Shown here: in pieces, positions 36,609 through 45,495 of the stretch | Layout: the number at the start of each line of letters is the position of its first letter | How positions within the stretch are numbered: the first letter of the stretch is position 1 | Notes under the pieces: generated by a model | What the model was told of the DNA's origin: nothing | The model's database searches: none | The model's input: the letters and a program-made list of their open reading frames with translations, nothing else | Assembly (NCBI RefSeq): GCF_902498995.1 | Contig: NZ_CABVLY010000014.1 | Location: forward strand, 124,001 to 188,000 | Direction of reading: 5' to 3' | Origin: Burkholderia anthina | GTDB lineage: Bacteria; Pseudomonadota; Gammaproteobacteria; Burkholderiales; Burkholderiaceae | DNA: 64,000 bases | Translations under genes and position numbers: made by a program

Positions 36609-37619
36609 TCAATGCCGTGCGCGGCGTTCGCGCAGGCGGGGATCGATCAGCAGGTACAGCAGATCGACGGCGGTGCTGAGCGCGACGTAGATCGCGGCCG
36701 ACAGGATCGCGATCGCGAGGATCACCGGCATGTCCTTCGACAGCACCGCGTCGACCGTCACCTTGCCGAGGCCCGGCCGGCCGAACACCTGCTCGGTGAT
36801 CACGGCGCCGCTCAGCAGGCCGCCCACGAGCCAGCCGGCGAGCGTGACGGCCGGCAGCGCCGCGTGGCGCAGCGCATGGCGCACGCGCAGCGCGAGCCCG
36901 CCGATCCCCCACGAACGCACCGTCAGCGCATACGGCTCGTCGAGCGCGCGCTCGATGCCTTGCCGCAGCACGCGGCCGATCACCGCGCCCTGCGCGAGCC
37001 CCAGCGACAGCGCGGGCAGCACGAGCGACGCGAAGCCGCGATCGCCGGCCACCGGGAACAGCTTCAGCGTGAAGCTGAACACGAACAGCAGCATGATCCC
37101 GAGCCAGAACGACGGCGTCGATGCCAGCAGCAGTTCGACGCCGGATGCGGCGCGCCCCGCCCAGCGGCGGCCGGCCGTCAGCACCGCGAGGCCCACCGCG
37201 AACACGATCGTCACGACGAGCGCCGCGCCCGTCAGTTTCAGCGTCGGCCACAGCTGGCCGAGCACGAGCGGCGCGACGTCGGTGTTCAGGATGTACGAGC
37301 GGCCGAAGTCGCCGTGCAGCACGCGCCACAGGTAATGCACGTACTGCAGCGCGAGCGGTTCGTCGAGCCCCCATTCCTGGCGGATCGCGGCTTCGATCTC
37401 GGGCGTGCTCACCTGCTCGCCGACCAGGATGCCGACGATGTCGCCCGGCGCGAGATGCACGGCCGCGAACGACAGCGTGACCGCGGCCCACAGCACGAGC
37501 ACGCCGGTGGCAAGCCGCGTGACGACCGGCGAACCCGCCCAGCGGCGCCATGCGGCAGGCGATGGCGCGGCCGGCAGCGTGTCGGGGACGGCGACGGGCG
37601 CGGAGGTCGAATGGTTCAT
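36609..37619 (-). CDS. ABC importer permease (DppB type)
   Basis: 336 aa, six predicted helices after a longer N-terminal tail (first helix about 34-55). Family stretches: HLAPGDIVGILVGEQ, LDEPLALQYVHYLWRVLHGDFGRSY and the EAA loop (DEPYALTVRSWGIGGLALRVRHALRHAALP). It forms the translocation pore with the DppC-type subunit. Located 64 bp after the binding-protein gene. Confidence 0.93.
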   Translation of the reverse strand: MNHSTSAPVAVPDTLPAAPSPAAWRRWAGSPVVTRLATGVLVLWAAVTLSFAAVHLAPGDIVGILVGEQVSTPEIEAAIRQEWGLDEPLALQYVHYLWRVLHGDFGRSYILNTDVAPLVLGQLWPTLKLTGAALVVTIVFAVGLAVLTAGRRWAGRAASGVELLLASTPSFWLGIMLLFVFSFTLKLFPVAGDRGFASLVLPALSLGLAQGAVIGRVLRQGIERALDEPYALTVRSWGIGGLALRVRHALRHAALPAVTLAGWLVGGLLSGAVITEQVFGRPGLGKVTVDAVLSKDMPVILAIAILSAAIYVALSTAVDLLYLLIDPRLRERRARH

Positions 37620-37683
37620 TTGGAAAATCTCCTGTCGGATCGGCGCGAACCGTGATGCAAAGGCGGGCGCGCTGCGCGCCGGC

Positions 37684-39324
37684 TTACTTCTTCACCCACA
37701 CGTCGTACGGGTTCTCGGGCATCTGCGCGAACGAGCGGAAGCGCAGCCCCTGGACCGCCTTCGCGGCCGCGATCTGATCCTCGGGCTCGTACAGCGGCAC
37801 CGCGTACGCCTGCTCGTTGATCGCGAAGTGCTGCAGTTCGCCGTACAGCTGCTTGCGCTGCGCGACGTTCTGCGTGCGCGCGGCCGCCTGCAGCCAGCGC
37901 GTGAGCTCGGGCGCCGACGCACGGCTGTAGTTCAGCGCGCCGCCGTGACCGACCGGCAGGTAGTGGCCTTCGATGTCGATGCCGTCGGGCGGCGTGTTCG
38001 AGTTCGCGATCGAGCCGAACTTGCCGCTCTTGCGCGCTTCGACGTACGTGCCGTCGTCGACGTACTGGATCTTCAGGTCGACGCCGAGGCGTTGCCGGGC
38101 TTGCGCCTGCAGTGCCTGCAGCAGCACGTCGCGCTGGTCGCGTACCGTCGCCTGCGCCTGGATCACCGCGATCGTCAGGCGTTCGCCGTTGCGGGTCCGG
38201 TAGCCGCTGCCGTCGCGTGCCTGCCAGCCGGCTTCGTCCAGCAACCGGTTCGCGAGCGCCGGATTGTTGCCGTAGGTCTTTTCGACGGCGGCGTCGTAGA
38301 GCGGATCGATCGGCGACGTGATGCCCCACGCGCGCGTGCGCTCGCCGCGGTAGATCGACTGCACGATACCGGTCGCGTCGAGTCCTTCGAGCAGCGCGCG
38401 GCGGACTTTCACGTCGCGGGTCGGGCCGTAGTCGACGTTCAGGAACAGCGAGTAGGGCGTGCCGGTGTTGAGCGCGCGGCGGTACGTGAAGTCGGCGTTC
38501 TTGCGGATCAGCGCAGCGTCGTTGCCGGACACGCCTTCGATCACGTCGACCTGGCCGGACAACAGCGCGCCGGTGCGCACCGACGATTCGGGCAGGAACC
38601 GGTAGACCACCCGGTCGAGGTACGCGGGGCCCTGGTGGCCCGCCGTCGGCGGTGCCCAGCGATAGTCGGGGTTCTTCGCGAACTCGATTTCCTGGCCTTT
38701 CACGTAGCGCTTGAGGATGAACGGGCCGGTGCCCGCAATGTCCGTGCCGCCCGACTTCAGGCTCGGCCGGCCGAACGCGTTCGGCGACAGCAGCGGCAGA
38801 CGGCCGGCGAACGTCAGGAACGGCGCATACGGCGCGTCGAGCGTGATCGCGACCGTATGCGCGTCCGGCGTCTTCACGTCCGCGACGTGCGAGATCAGTT
38901 GTGCCAGCTGGCTGCCGGCCGAATAGGACAGCTCGCGCGCGTTCAGGAAGTTGCGGGCGACGGCCTGCGCGTCGAACGGCGCGCCGTCGGTGAACTTCAC
39001 GCCGTCGCGCAGCGTGAACGTGTAGGTCTTGCCGTCGGCCGAGACCTTGTAGCCGGTCGCGAGCCACGGCACGTAGCTGCCGTCGGGCTTCTGGGCGAGC
39101 AGGCTTTCGTAGGCGTTGCGCAGCAGCAGCTCGACCTTGTCCTGGCCGTTCAGTTGCGGATTCAGCGTGCGGGGCTCCGTTTCGACGCCCCAGGTCAGCG
39201 TGCCGCCGGAGACGGGCGCGCCCTGGGCGAACGCCGCATGCGGCATCGCGACGGCGAGCAGCAGGGCGGTCGAGGCGGCGCGGCGCGACGCGCGGAAAGC
39301 GGAATCCGGAAATGCGAGAGTCAT
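37684..39324 (-). CDS. ABC importer substrate-binding protein, family 5
   Basis: 546 aa. Signal peptide with cleavage predicted after AFA (33); mature part begins QGAPVSGGTLTWGVETEPRTLNPQ, typical of DppA/OppA/NikA proteins. Further marks are YTFTLRDGVKFTDGAPFDAQAVARNF and DNAALIRKN-type ligand-domain sequence. First gene of the five-gene transport operon. Ligand unknown; the adjacent luciferase-like monooxygenases make a sulfur- or nitrogen-containing organic compound more likely than peptides. Confidence 0.92.
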   Translation of the reverse strand: MTLAFPDSAFRASRRAASTALLLAVAMPHAAFAQGAPVSGGTLTWGVETEPRTLNPQLNGQDKVELLLRNAYESLLAQKPDGSYVPWLATGYKVSADGKTYTFTLRDGVKFTDGAPFDAQAVARNFLNARELSYSAGSQLAQLISHVADVKTPDAHTVAITLDAPYAPFLTFAGRLPLLSPNAFGRPSLKSGGTDIAGTGPFILKRYVKGQEIEFAKNPDYRWAPPTAGHQGPAYLDRVVYRFLPESSVRTGALLSGQVDVIEGVSGNDAALIRKNADFTYRRALNTGTPYSLFLNVDYGPTRDVKVRRALLEGLDATGIVQSIYRGERTRAWGITSPIDPLYDAAVEKTYGNNPALANRLLDEAGWQARDGSGYRTRNGERLTIAVIQAQATVRDQRDVLLQALQAQARQRLGVDLKIQYVDDGTYVEARKSGKFGSIANSNTPPDGIDIEGHYLPVGHGGALNYSRASAPELTRWLQAAARTQNVAQRKQLYGELQHFAINEQAYAVPLYEPEDQIAAAKAVQGLRFRSFAQMPENPYDVWVKK

Positions 39325-39390
39325 GCGTTGAAGCCTTTCACGAGAGGGAGGGCAGGGGATGCAGGATGCGAAGCAGGGTGAGCCCGCGCG

Positions 39391-39966
39391 TCACGCGTTC
39401 GCGGAGAGACGCAGGCCGTCCGGCGCGGTGTCGGCCGTCGCCGGACCCTCGTAGAGCTCCGGGATCAGGATTTTTCTGAGCCAGACGAGCGGCGTGCCGA
39501 GCGCGTTCGTCGAGCGATCGAACGGCACGTAGCCGCCGCGCTCGTAGTACGACTGCAGCCACGGATGATGGGTCGCGGTCGCGAGATACGTCGCGGGCGC
39601 CTTGACCTGCGCGGTCAGGAACTGCGTCTCGACGTGTTCGAGCAGCGCGTGCCCGAGCCCTTGCCGCTTGAACGCCGGCGCGACCGCGAACCAGTGCAGG
39701 AACGGATGCGGCGTGCGATGGCGTTCGCCGGATACCCACGGAAACCGCACGGTCAACGTGGCCGCGAGGGCCGCGCGGCCGTCGGGTGCCGTCTGCTCCA
39801 GCACGAACGTCGTTTCGCGCGCGACGGCTTGCGCGACCCGTTCGATCGGCGAGCGCGTGATCGTGAAGTGCACGCCTTGCGGCACGAGCGGTGCGTAGGC
39901 GTCCTGCAGCAATGCATAGAGGGCCGGCACGTCGTCGGCGCCGGCGATGCGGATCGTGTCGGTCAT
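39391..39966 (-). CDS. GNAT acetyltransferase
   Basis: 191 aa. Starts TDTIRIAGADDVPALYALLQDAY and has the acetyl-CoA loop FKRQGLGHALLEHVE (Q-x-x-G-x-G/A), followed by YYERGGYVPF, the usual late strand-helix of GNAT proteins. Its start overlaps the end of the flavin enzyme gene by ATGA, and it lies upstream of the ABC operon on the same strand. It may detoxify or activate an amine formed in this pathway; substrate unknown. Confidence 0.87.
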   Translation of the reverse strand: MTDTIRIAGADDVPALYALLQDAYAPLVPQGVHFTITRSPIERVAQAVARETTFVLEQTAPDGRAALAATLTVRFPWVSGERHRTPHPFLHWFAVAPAFKRQGLGHALLEHVETQFLTAQVKAPATYLATATHHPWLQSYYERGGYVPFDRSTNALGTPLVWLRKILIPELYEGPATADTAPDGLRLSANA

Positions 39967-41081
39967 GGCGCGGCGCCTTCGAAGTCCGGCTGGCAGGCGG
40001 CCGTGCGCGCGCTCGAGTCTCGCGAGTCCGGTGCGTTCAGCGCCGCCGCGCCGGACAGCAGCCGCAGCGACGCAATCCGCGGTGCGGCGTCGGCGAGCGG
40101 CGTGTCGACGACGAATTCGTCGATCCCGTGGCGACGATGCAGCGTGTCGAGCTCGCGCAGTACGTCGTCGCGCGTGCCGTGCACGATGCGCGTTTCGCGC
40201 GGCTCGATCCGGTGCGGGCCGTTGCCTGCCTGACGGATGTATGCGTGTGCCTGTTCGAGGCTGCCGACGTTGACGGCCGGCGTGTCGCCGACCTGCACGC
40301 GAAAGCCCTGATGGCCGCTTGCCAGTTGCGCGGCTGCGTCGCGCGTCGACGCGACGATCGCGGAGACCGCGAGCAGCGGCGTGCGCCCGCCGGACGCGCG
40401 GCGGTACGTATCGAACGCGCGTTCCAGGTCCGTCGCGGATGCGTTCAGATGCGACGCATAGACGAACGCCCAGCCGAGCGTCGCGGCGAGCGTCGCGCTT
40501 TCCGCGCTTGCGCCGAGCAGGAACGGGTGTGCGGGCGCTGGCGGGCGCGGCGTCGCGTGCAGCGAAGCCGCGTCGTCCGATGCGTCGTGCGGGATGTCCG
40601 TGTGTTGAAGATGACGATTCAGTTCGTCGGCGAGATCGGCGAACGACGGGCGGCGCGCCGGATCGTAGCCGGCCTGCAGCGCGCGCGTCGACAGCGGCAG
40701 GCCGCCCGGCGCCTTGCCGATGCCGAGATCGACGCGGCCCGGCGCGAGCGACGCGAGCAGGTTGAAATTTTCCGCGATCTTGTACGGACTGTAGTGCTGC
40801 AGCATCACGCCGCCCGATCCGACGCGGATACGCCGGGTATGGGCCAGCACGTGCGCGATCAGGATCTCCGGCGACGGGCATGCGAGCGCGGCCGTGTTGT
40901 GATGCTCGGCGAGCCAGTAGCGGTGATAGCCGGCGGCATCGGCGAAGCGTGCGAGCGAGACGCTGCGCGCCAGTGCGTCGGCGGCGGTTTCTCCCGGCGC
41001 AACGGGGCTCTTGTCGAGCACGCTCAAGCGGAACGGCAGGGCGGACAAAGCGGAATCGGAGCGAGTGGCGTCGAACGTCAT
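39963..41081 (-). CDS. LLM-class flavin-dependent oxidoreductase
   Basis: 372 aa luciferase-like protein of the group with a short form: LPFRLSVLDKSPVAPGETAADAL, YHRYWLAEHHNTAALACPSPEILI and GSGGVMLQHYSPYKIAENFNLLASLAPGRVDLGIGKAPGG. ATG 41081 is used since the family starts close to LSVLDKSP. It shares a 338-bp divergent control region with the LLM monooxygenase at 41420. Coupled to the GNAT gene by ATGA. Confidence 0.87.
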   Translation of the reverse strand: MTFDATRSDSALSALPFRLSVLDKSPVAPGETAADALARSVSLARFADAAGYHRYWLAEHHNTAALACPSPEILIAHVLAHTRRIRVGSGGVMLQHYSPYKIAENFNLLASLAPGRVDLGIGKAPGGLPLSTRALQAGYDPARRPSFADLADELNRHLQHTDIPHDASDDAASLHATPRPPAPAHPFLLGASAESATLAATLGWAFVYASHLNASATDLERAFDTYRRASGGRTPLLAVSAIVASTRDAAAQLASGHQGFRVQVGDTPAVNVGSLEQAHAYIRQAGNGPHRIEPRETRIVHGTRDDVLRELDTLHRRHGIDEFVVDTPLADAAPRIASLRLLSGAAALNAPDSRDSSARTAACQPDFEGAAP

Positions 41082-41177
41082 GATGATGCGATCGGCGCGG
41101 GTCGAAGCGGCCTGATCAACGGGTTGGCATGACGAATTATTTTTCGCTGCCGTTCGCGCGGTCAAACAATCAAGAAG

Positions 41178-41199
41178 AATATCGAAAGCCGAAAATATT
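41178..41199. promoter_or_regulatory. AT-rich inverted repeat in the divergent LLM control region
   Basis: AATAT-N12-ATATT at 41178-41199, in a locally AT-rich stretch (41130-41200) between the two divergent flavin-enzyme genes. It could be a LysR-type (CysB/Cbl-like) site, given the sulfur-related gene types, but no consensus match can be claimed. The rest of 41082-41419 holds one short leader frame only. Confidence 0.3.
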
Positions 41200-41351
41200 G
41201 GTTCCGGCCGACCGGGGGGCTTGCGTTATGGTCATTGGCTGCGCGCCTCGCGGCGCGTTGCCGGAGCATGCCGGACGATCCGGCGCGAGCGCGCTCGCCG
41301 TCGCGACGCCGGCATGCGTCCTCCGACCGACCGGAATCTCAAGGAATGCAG

Positions 41352-41423
41352 ATGAACGACCAGGGTGAACGACGCGCGGCGCGCACCGCACGCCGTCGCG
41401 CGACGACCGGAGCCGCATCATGA
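41352..41423 (+). CDS. Possible 23-aa leader peptide upstream of the LLM monooxygenase
   Basis: ATG 41352 after AAGGAATGCAG opens a 23-codon arginine-rich frame whose stop overlaps the next start as ATGA, giving a coupled arrangement. It has no pause or His/Cys run. It could be chance in GC-rich DNA. Confidence 0.25.
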   Translation: MNDQGERRAARTARRRATTGAAS

Positions 41424-42727
41424 GCGGCGCGCGCAGACGACTGAAGACGCTCGTCGGGGCCGCGAGCGTGCTGTACGCGCCCGGCGATGCGGATGTGGCG
41501 CAGGGCGTGCGACGCGCGGCAGCGCTCGCGCGCAAGGCCGAAGCCGAGAAGATCACCGGTCTTTTCACCGCCGATCTGCTGCAGGCCGATTCGGCCGGCC
41601 TCGCCGGCAGCACGGGCAGCCAGGAGCCGATCGTCGCGCTCGCGGCGCTGAGCCAGGCGACTTCGGCCATCGGGCTCGTCGCGACGGTGTCGACGACCTA
41701 TCACCATCCGTACAACCTCGCACGGCTGATCGGCACGCTCGATCATGTGAGCGGCGGCCGCGCCGCGTGGAACGCGGTGACGTCGTCGGTCGGCGAGGAG
41801 AATTTCGGCGACGCGGCGCTGCCCGATCCGGAACGGCGGTATGCGCGCGCGGCCGAATTCGTCGAGGTCGTCAACGCGCTGTTCGACGCGAATGACCCGG
41901 CCGCGACGCGCCGCGCTCCGTCAGGCGGCGTCTCGGTCGATCCGCGCAAGCTCGGTGCGATCGACTACCGCGGCGAGCACTTCCAGGTGCAGGGGCCGCT
42001 GAACGTGCCGCCGTCGTCGCAGCGCAGGCCCGTGCTGTTTCAGGCCGGGCAGTCGGCCAGCGGCGTATCGCTCGGCGCGCGGTACGCCGAAGTCGTCTAC
42101 ACGTCGCAGCCGACGCTCGACGATGCGCGCACGTTCGTCGCCGAGCTGCACCGGCAGGCCGTTGCATTCGGCCGCGGCGACCGGCTGCCGCTCGTGATGA
42201 ACTCGTTTCATTCGGTGATCGGCGAATCCGATGCCGACGTCGCGCGGCGGCTGCGCGACAAGCACGAACGCATCGACTACGAACAAGGCCGGCTGAAACT
42301 CGCCGACATGCTCGGCGGCGGCATCGACCTGCGCGATCTGCCGCTCGACCAGCCGCTGCCGGAATCGCTGCTGCCGGAGATCGACAGCGTGCAGCGCCGG
42401 CGCGGACGCGTGGCGATCTTCATCGGCTATGCGCGCCAGCGGCTCACGCTGCGCGAGCTGATCATCCGCGCGCAGGAGACCGGCCACTGGTTCGTCGCCG
42501 GCACGCCGGCGCAACTCGCCGATGCGATCGAAACGCGCTATCGCGCGGGGCTCGTCGACGTGCTGTCGCTGCACGGGCTCGGCCAGCCCGATCAGGAGGA
42601 TTTGCTGCTCAACGGTTTGCTTCCCGAATTGCGTCGGCGCGAGCTGCTCGACACCGACTATGTCGGCGGCGATTTCCGCGCGAATCTGGAGCTGCCGGCG
42701 TTGCAGCGCGAAGCCGCGACGGCGTGA
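41420..42727 (+). CDS. LLM-class flavin monooxygenase (NtaA/SnaA/DszA family)
   Basis: 435 aa. Same subfamily as the protein at 32692-34026: KITGLFTADLLQ, GLVATVSTTYHHPYNLARLIGTLDHVSGGRAAWNAVTS and FQVQGPLNVPPSSQRRPVLFQAGQS. Divergent from the other flavin enzyme, so the two are probably co-induced. Substrate likely an organosulfur or N-containing chelate; inference from family. Start ATG 41420 has CCGGAG ten bases upstream. Confidence 0.87.
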   Translation: MSGARRRLKTLVGAASVLYAPGDADVAQGVRRAAALARKAEAEKITGLFTADLLQADSAGLAGSTGSQEPIVALAALSQATSAIGLVATVSTTYHHPYNLARLIGTLDHVSGGRAAWNAVTSSVGEENFGDAALPDPERRYARAAEFVEVVNALFDANDPAATRRAPSGGVSVDPRKLGAIDYRGEHFQVQGPLNVPPSSQRRPVLFQAGQSASGVSLGARYAEVVYTSQPTLDDARTFVAELHRQAVAFGRGDRLPLVMNSFHSVIGESDADVARRLRDKHERIDYEQGRLKLADMLGGGIDLRDLPLDQPLPESLLPEIDSVQRRRGRVAIFIGYARQRLTLRELIIRAQETGHWFVAGTPAQLADAIETRYRAGLVDVLSLHGLGQPDQEDLLLNGLLPELRRRELLDTDYVGGDFRANLELPALQREAATA

Positions 42728-42889
42728 GCGAACGTGGCCGCGTGCGCCGCGGCCGCTGCATGGATTGCGCAGGCGGCGCGATCGTCGTCCCGCGACCGGG
42801 TGGCCGTGCCCCGCCGGCGTTTGCCGCGTGGAGCGGGACGACTGTCGACAGGGCCGGCGCGGTGCTTGCGAGCACACACGTCAGCTCGT

Positions 42890-43375
42890 TTAGGTATCCG
42901 ATGATTCCGATGACGGGGGGCGCAAGCCGAGTATTTCCGCCTGCCGATGCTGCCATTGAACCAGTTCGTCGCGAAACGCATCGGAGGATTGCCCGGGCGT
43001 TACCCGCAATGCGCCGGATCGAAAGGCGCTCGCGGCGCACCAGAACGATCGGGCATCCGGCGGTGCGTCGATGGCGGTAATCGGCAACTGATACGTTCGA
43101 TGCAGATACGACAGGAAGGCGAGACCATGGCCGCGGCGTCTCATCGACGGGCAAATGTCCAGCCGATGGATGTAGACCCGATCGGTTCGTGGCGCCAGAC
43201 TGTATATCGCCGTGCCGACGGTGTCGCCCGACGCCGCCAGGATCACGACTTCCCAGCCCGAATGGCGCGCATGGTCGATGCCCGGCTCGATCGCGATCGG
43301 CCGGGATTGAAAATGAATCGCGGGAAGCCGTCGGGATTTGCGTCGCGCGACAAGGGACCGCAAGCAGGAAAGCAC
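42890..43375 (-). CDS. GNAT-like acetyltransferase, short
   Basis: 161 aa. The core reads GDTVGTAIYSLAPRTDRVYIHRLDICPSMRRRGHGLAFLSYLHRTYQ, that is, two GNAT strands and the R-R-x-G-x-G acetyl-CoA loop, then LPITAIDAP and FWCAASAFRSG. The first strand-helix unit of the fold is short, so the protein may be divergent or trimmed. No link to its neighbours is evident: it is 54 bp to the left of module copy 2 and on the same strand. Confidence 0.6.
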   Translation of the reverse strand: MLSCLRSLVARRKSRRLPAIHFQSRPIAIEPGIDHARHSGWEVVILAASGDTVGTAIYSLAPRTDRVYIHRLDICPSMRRRGHGLAFLSYLHRTYQLPITAIDAPPDARSFWCAASAFRSGALRVTPGQSSDAFRDELVQWQHRQAEILGLRPPSSESSDT

Positions 43376-43428
43376 GTTCAGCCTTTTGTCATGTCGACCG
43401 TGCGATTCTCGAGTGACGTCGGCAAAAA

Positions 43429-43650
43429 CTATTTCCGGTTCTTCAGGAACGTCTGTCCGGCCGCCGTAATCGAAACGCTGCCGCGACCGTTCGTCGGATA
43501 GCGCACAAATCCGGCGCCGATGAGCTCCCGGGTGATGGACCAGCCAAGTGCGGGCGTATCGCGACCGTAGCGAATATCGGCCAGGCGCTCCAGCGCCCAG
43601 ATCGCGGATGCCGAGATGGTCGGAACAGTCGAAGTTTCGTTTTCGCTCAT
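43429..43650 (-). CDS. 73-aa protein, module copy 2 (winged-helix-like)
   Basis: Paralogue of the protein at 29357-29578 with the same length and the shared block SASAIWALERLADIRYGRD and ending FLKNRK. It is the last gene of the leftward set 45263 to 43429, after a SAM-binding gene that copy 1 lacks in this position. Function unknown. Confidence 0.7.
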   Translation of the reverse strand: MSENETSTVPTISASAIWALERLADIRYGRDTPALGWSITRELIGAGFVRYPTNGRGSVSITAAGQTFLKNRK

Positions 43651-43698
43651 GGCTTCTCCAGAAATGTGATCATGATCAGGTGCGCGGTATGTCCGGAC

Positions 43699-44511
43699 TC
43701 AAACGGCAAGACACGCACTCAGGCGCGTCCAGTCGTAACCGGCGCCGACCTCGATGCGTACGGCCGCCTCAACGAGGTCGATGCCGTGCCGTCCACGGTG
43801 TCGATCCGCACGTTCAATCAATGTTTCGAGCGACGGTAGCGGTGCGTCGTGCTTCCACGCGAAGGCGATCACGTTGCCTGCGCTGTCCTCGGCCGGTGCG
43901 AGTGCGACTGAAGAACCGAACGTTTCATGAAGTCTCGCGAGACGATCGCCCAGGCGCGGATCGTCGCCCAGCAGATTGACGACAAGCACGCCGTCGTCGT
44001 TCAGGCGCGCGCGACAGGTGTCATGGAACGCGGCGCTGCAGAGTTCCGACGGCGTGCCATCCGCATTGAAACCATCCAGCAACAGGGCATCGAATGTGTG
44101 CGCGGTCGTCGACAAGTGCTGCGCCGCATCCGCGCAGATGATCGTCAGTCGTTCGTCGTCGGGCGGAATGTGGAACCGGTCGCGAAGGGCAATCACGTCC
44201 GGATTGATTTCGATTGCCGTGAGATGGGTGTTCGGCAGGTTCCGATGGCAATACTTCACCAGCGAACCGCCGCCGAGCCCGATCAAGCCCACGCGGGCGG
44301 GTTCCGGCTGAAGCAACAGGAAGCCCATCATCGTGCGCGTGTAACCGAGTGCGAGGGCATCCGGGGCCGCCCGCAGCATGGTGCTCTGCATGCCGCGGCC
44401 GTCGAAGCACAGCGAGACGAGGTGCTCGGTTTCCACGACGATCGGCTTGTCGGCGGCCTGGGCCGGGGACGCCGAGCGCAGGCCCAGGTACGGGAGATCG
44501 ACAGGTGGCAC
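43699..44511 (-). CDS. Spermidine-synthase-like SAM-binding protein (third member)
   Basis: 270 aa. Rossmann motifs GLIGLGGGSLVKYCHRNLPNTHLTAIEINPDVIALRD and IICADAAQHL, with DALLLDGFNADGTP where the catalytic D-x-x-D-P of spermidine synthases would be. It is more distant from the two 278-aa paralogues, with a short variable N-terminus and a different C-terminal third. It lies 5 bp after the HPr-like gene, so the two are co-translated. A typical aminopropyltransferase reaction is doubtful. Confidence 0.78.
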   Translation of the reverse strand: MPPVDLPYLGLRSASPAQAADKPIVVETEHLVSLCFDGRGMQSTMLRAAPDALALGYTRTMMGFLLLQPEPARVGLIGLGGGSLVKYCHRNLPNTHLTAIEINPDVIALRDRFHIPPDDERLTIICADAAQHLSTTAHTFDALLLDGFNADGTPSELCSAAFHDTCRARLNDDGVLVVNLLGDDPRLGDRLARLHETFGSSVALAPAEDSAGNVIAFAWKHDAPLPSLETLIERADRHRGRHGIDLVEAAVRIEVGAGYDWTRLSACLAV

Positions 44512-44516
44512 GCGGG

Positions 44517-44780
44517 TCAGCCCTCCTGCAGCAAGGGCAAAAGCGCGTGCAGCGCTGCCTCTTCGTCCGGGCCGCTGGCGAGGACTTGCGCGGACGTGCC
44601 GCGCCGTACCTGAAGCGACGAGATGGCCATGCCATCCTTTGCATTCCCGTGGCGCCCGTTCGCGATCAGCAGGATGTCGCTGTCGAAACGGCGCGCCGTG
44701 TCCACCAGCTCATCGCGCACGGACGCCGCACCGTTCCGGCTCCATGCGGAACCTATTTCGAAATAGACGACGGTTGCCAT
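44517..44780 (-). CDS. HPr-like protein lacking the active histidine, copy 2
   Basis: 87 aa, ATG 44780. About two-thirds identical to the copy 1 protein: ATVVYFEIGSAWSRNG, RRFDSDILLIANGRHGNAKDGMAISSLQV and GTSAQVLASGPDEEAALHALLPLL. The position of HPr His15 is occupied by a SRNGAASVR stretch without histidine. Located between the redoxin-like gene (36 bp) and the SAM-binding gene (5 bp). Confidence 0.72.
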   Translation of the reverse strand: MATVVYFEIGSAWSRNGAASVRDELVDTARRFDSDILLIANGRHGNAKDGMAISSLQVRRGTSAQVLASGPDEEAALHALLPLLQEG

Positions 44781-44816
44781 GTTCCTCGCGTATGCCGTGA
44801 GATTGGATCGTGGTAT

Positions 44817-45263
44817 TCAGTGGGACGGGGCGAGCTGGCAGGCCATCAGAAACGCCTGGAACTCCATTTCCCATGCGGCGTTGCGCACATCGATATCGAG
44901 GCCGGCGAGACGCTTCATTTCCTCGCCCAGATACACCGCCTTCAGCAATCGAGGAGACACGCCCTGCGCGAAACAGCAGCCATCCACGTCGAGCAGCAGG
45001 CGCGGGTGGTGGCGGAATCGCGCACTGGCCACCGAGATCGGATCCATCACATGCCGGGCCGACTCCCTCGGATAAACGAAGGCCAGATGGATACCGGCTG
45101 CCGCCAGCCGTTCACCCGCATCGTGGAAGCGGTGAACCATCTGGAAACCGCGCTCGCCGCCGCGCCCCACGCCCACCACGACAAGCCCCTGACTTCCCGC
45201 GACCTCCAGCAGGGATACGGGGCGCCGATCGGGCAACAGCAGCATCCCATCCATATCGAACAT
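44817..45263 (-). CDS. Redoxin-like protein without the peroxidatic cysteine site
   Basis: 148 aa. The layout resembles the AhpC/TSA fold: a D-x-DG start, RRPVSLLEVAGSQGLVVVGVG strand, helix FHDAGERLAAAGIHLAFVYP, and LLLDVDGCCFAQGV like the LLSDPDG-x-V-x-x-YGV of peroxiredoxins. The usual P-x3-T-x2-C after the second strand is missing (GRGGERGFQMVHRF), and the only paired cysteines are C97-C98. It may be a non-peroxidase relative. ATG 45263; DNA and peptide similarity to copy 1 extends upstream of it. Confidence 0.6.
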   Translation of the reverse strand: MFDMDGMLLLPDRRPVSLLEVAGSQGLVVVGVGRGGERGFQMVHRFHDAGERLAAAGIHLAFVYPRESARHVMDPISVASARFRHHPRLLLDVDGCCFAQGVSPRLLKAVYLGEEMKRLAGLDIDVRNAAWEMEFQAFLMACQLAPSH

Positions 45264-45317
45264 GTCGACTACCTCCGCAAATTCGCCCGCAATTCCGGCG
45301 AACGGCGGTTGGCAGAC

Positions 45318-45358
45318 ATTATAAGGCGACGTTAAGGAAATGTGTATTGCATTATAAT
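45318..45358. promoter_or_regulatory. Divergent control region with paired ATTATAA elements, copy 2
   Basis: ATTATAAG at 45318-45325 and ATTATAAT at 45351-45358, 33 bp apart as in copy 1, with the shared tract TGTGTATTGCATTATAATG at the right element. It separates the leftward redoxin/HPr set from the rightward SAM-binding gene. Confidence 0.6.
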
Positions 45359-45495
45359 GGTGTGTGCGCTTGTTCAGTCGTCGGCCCGTCCGCGAGCCGA
45401 TGACGTGCCGCGCGCTCACCGATGGCGAACGCGATTGTCGTTGCGGTTCGCCACGGGGGATCCCACCCACTATTTGCTTACCTGGGCTATCGAGC

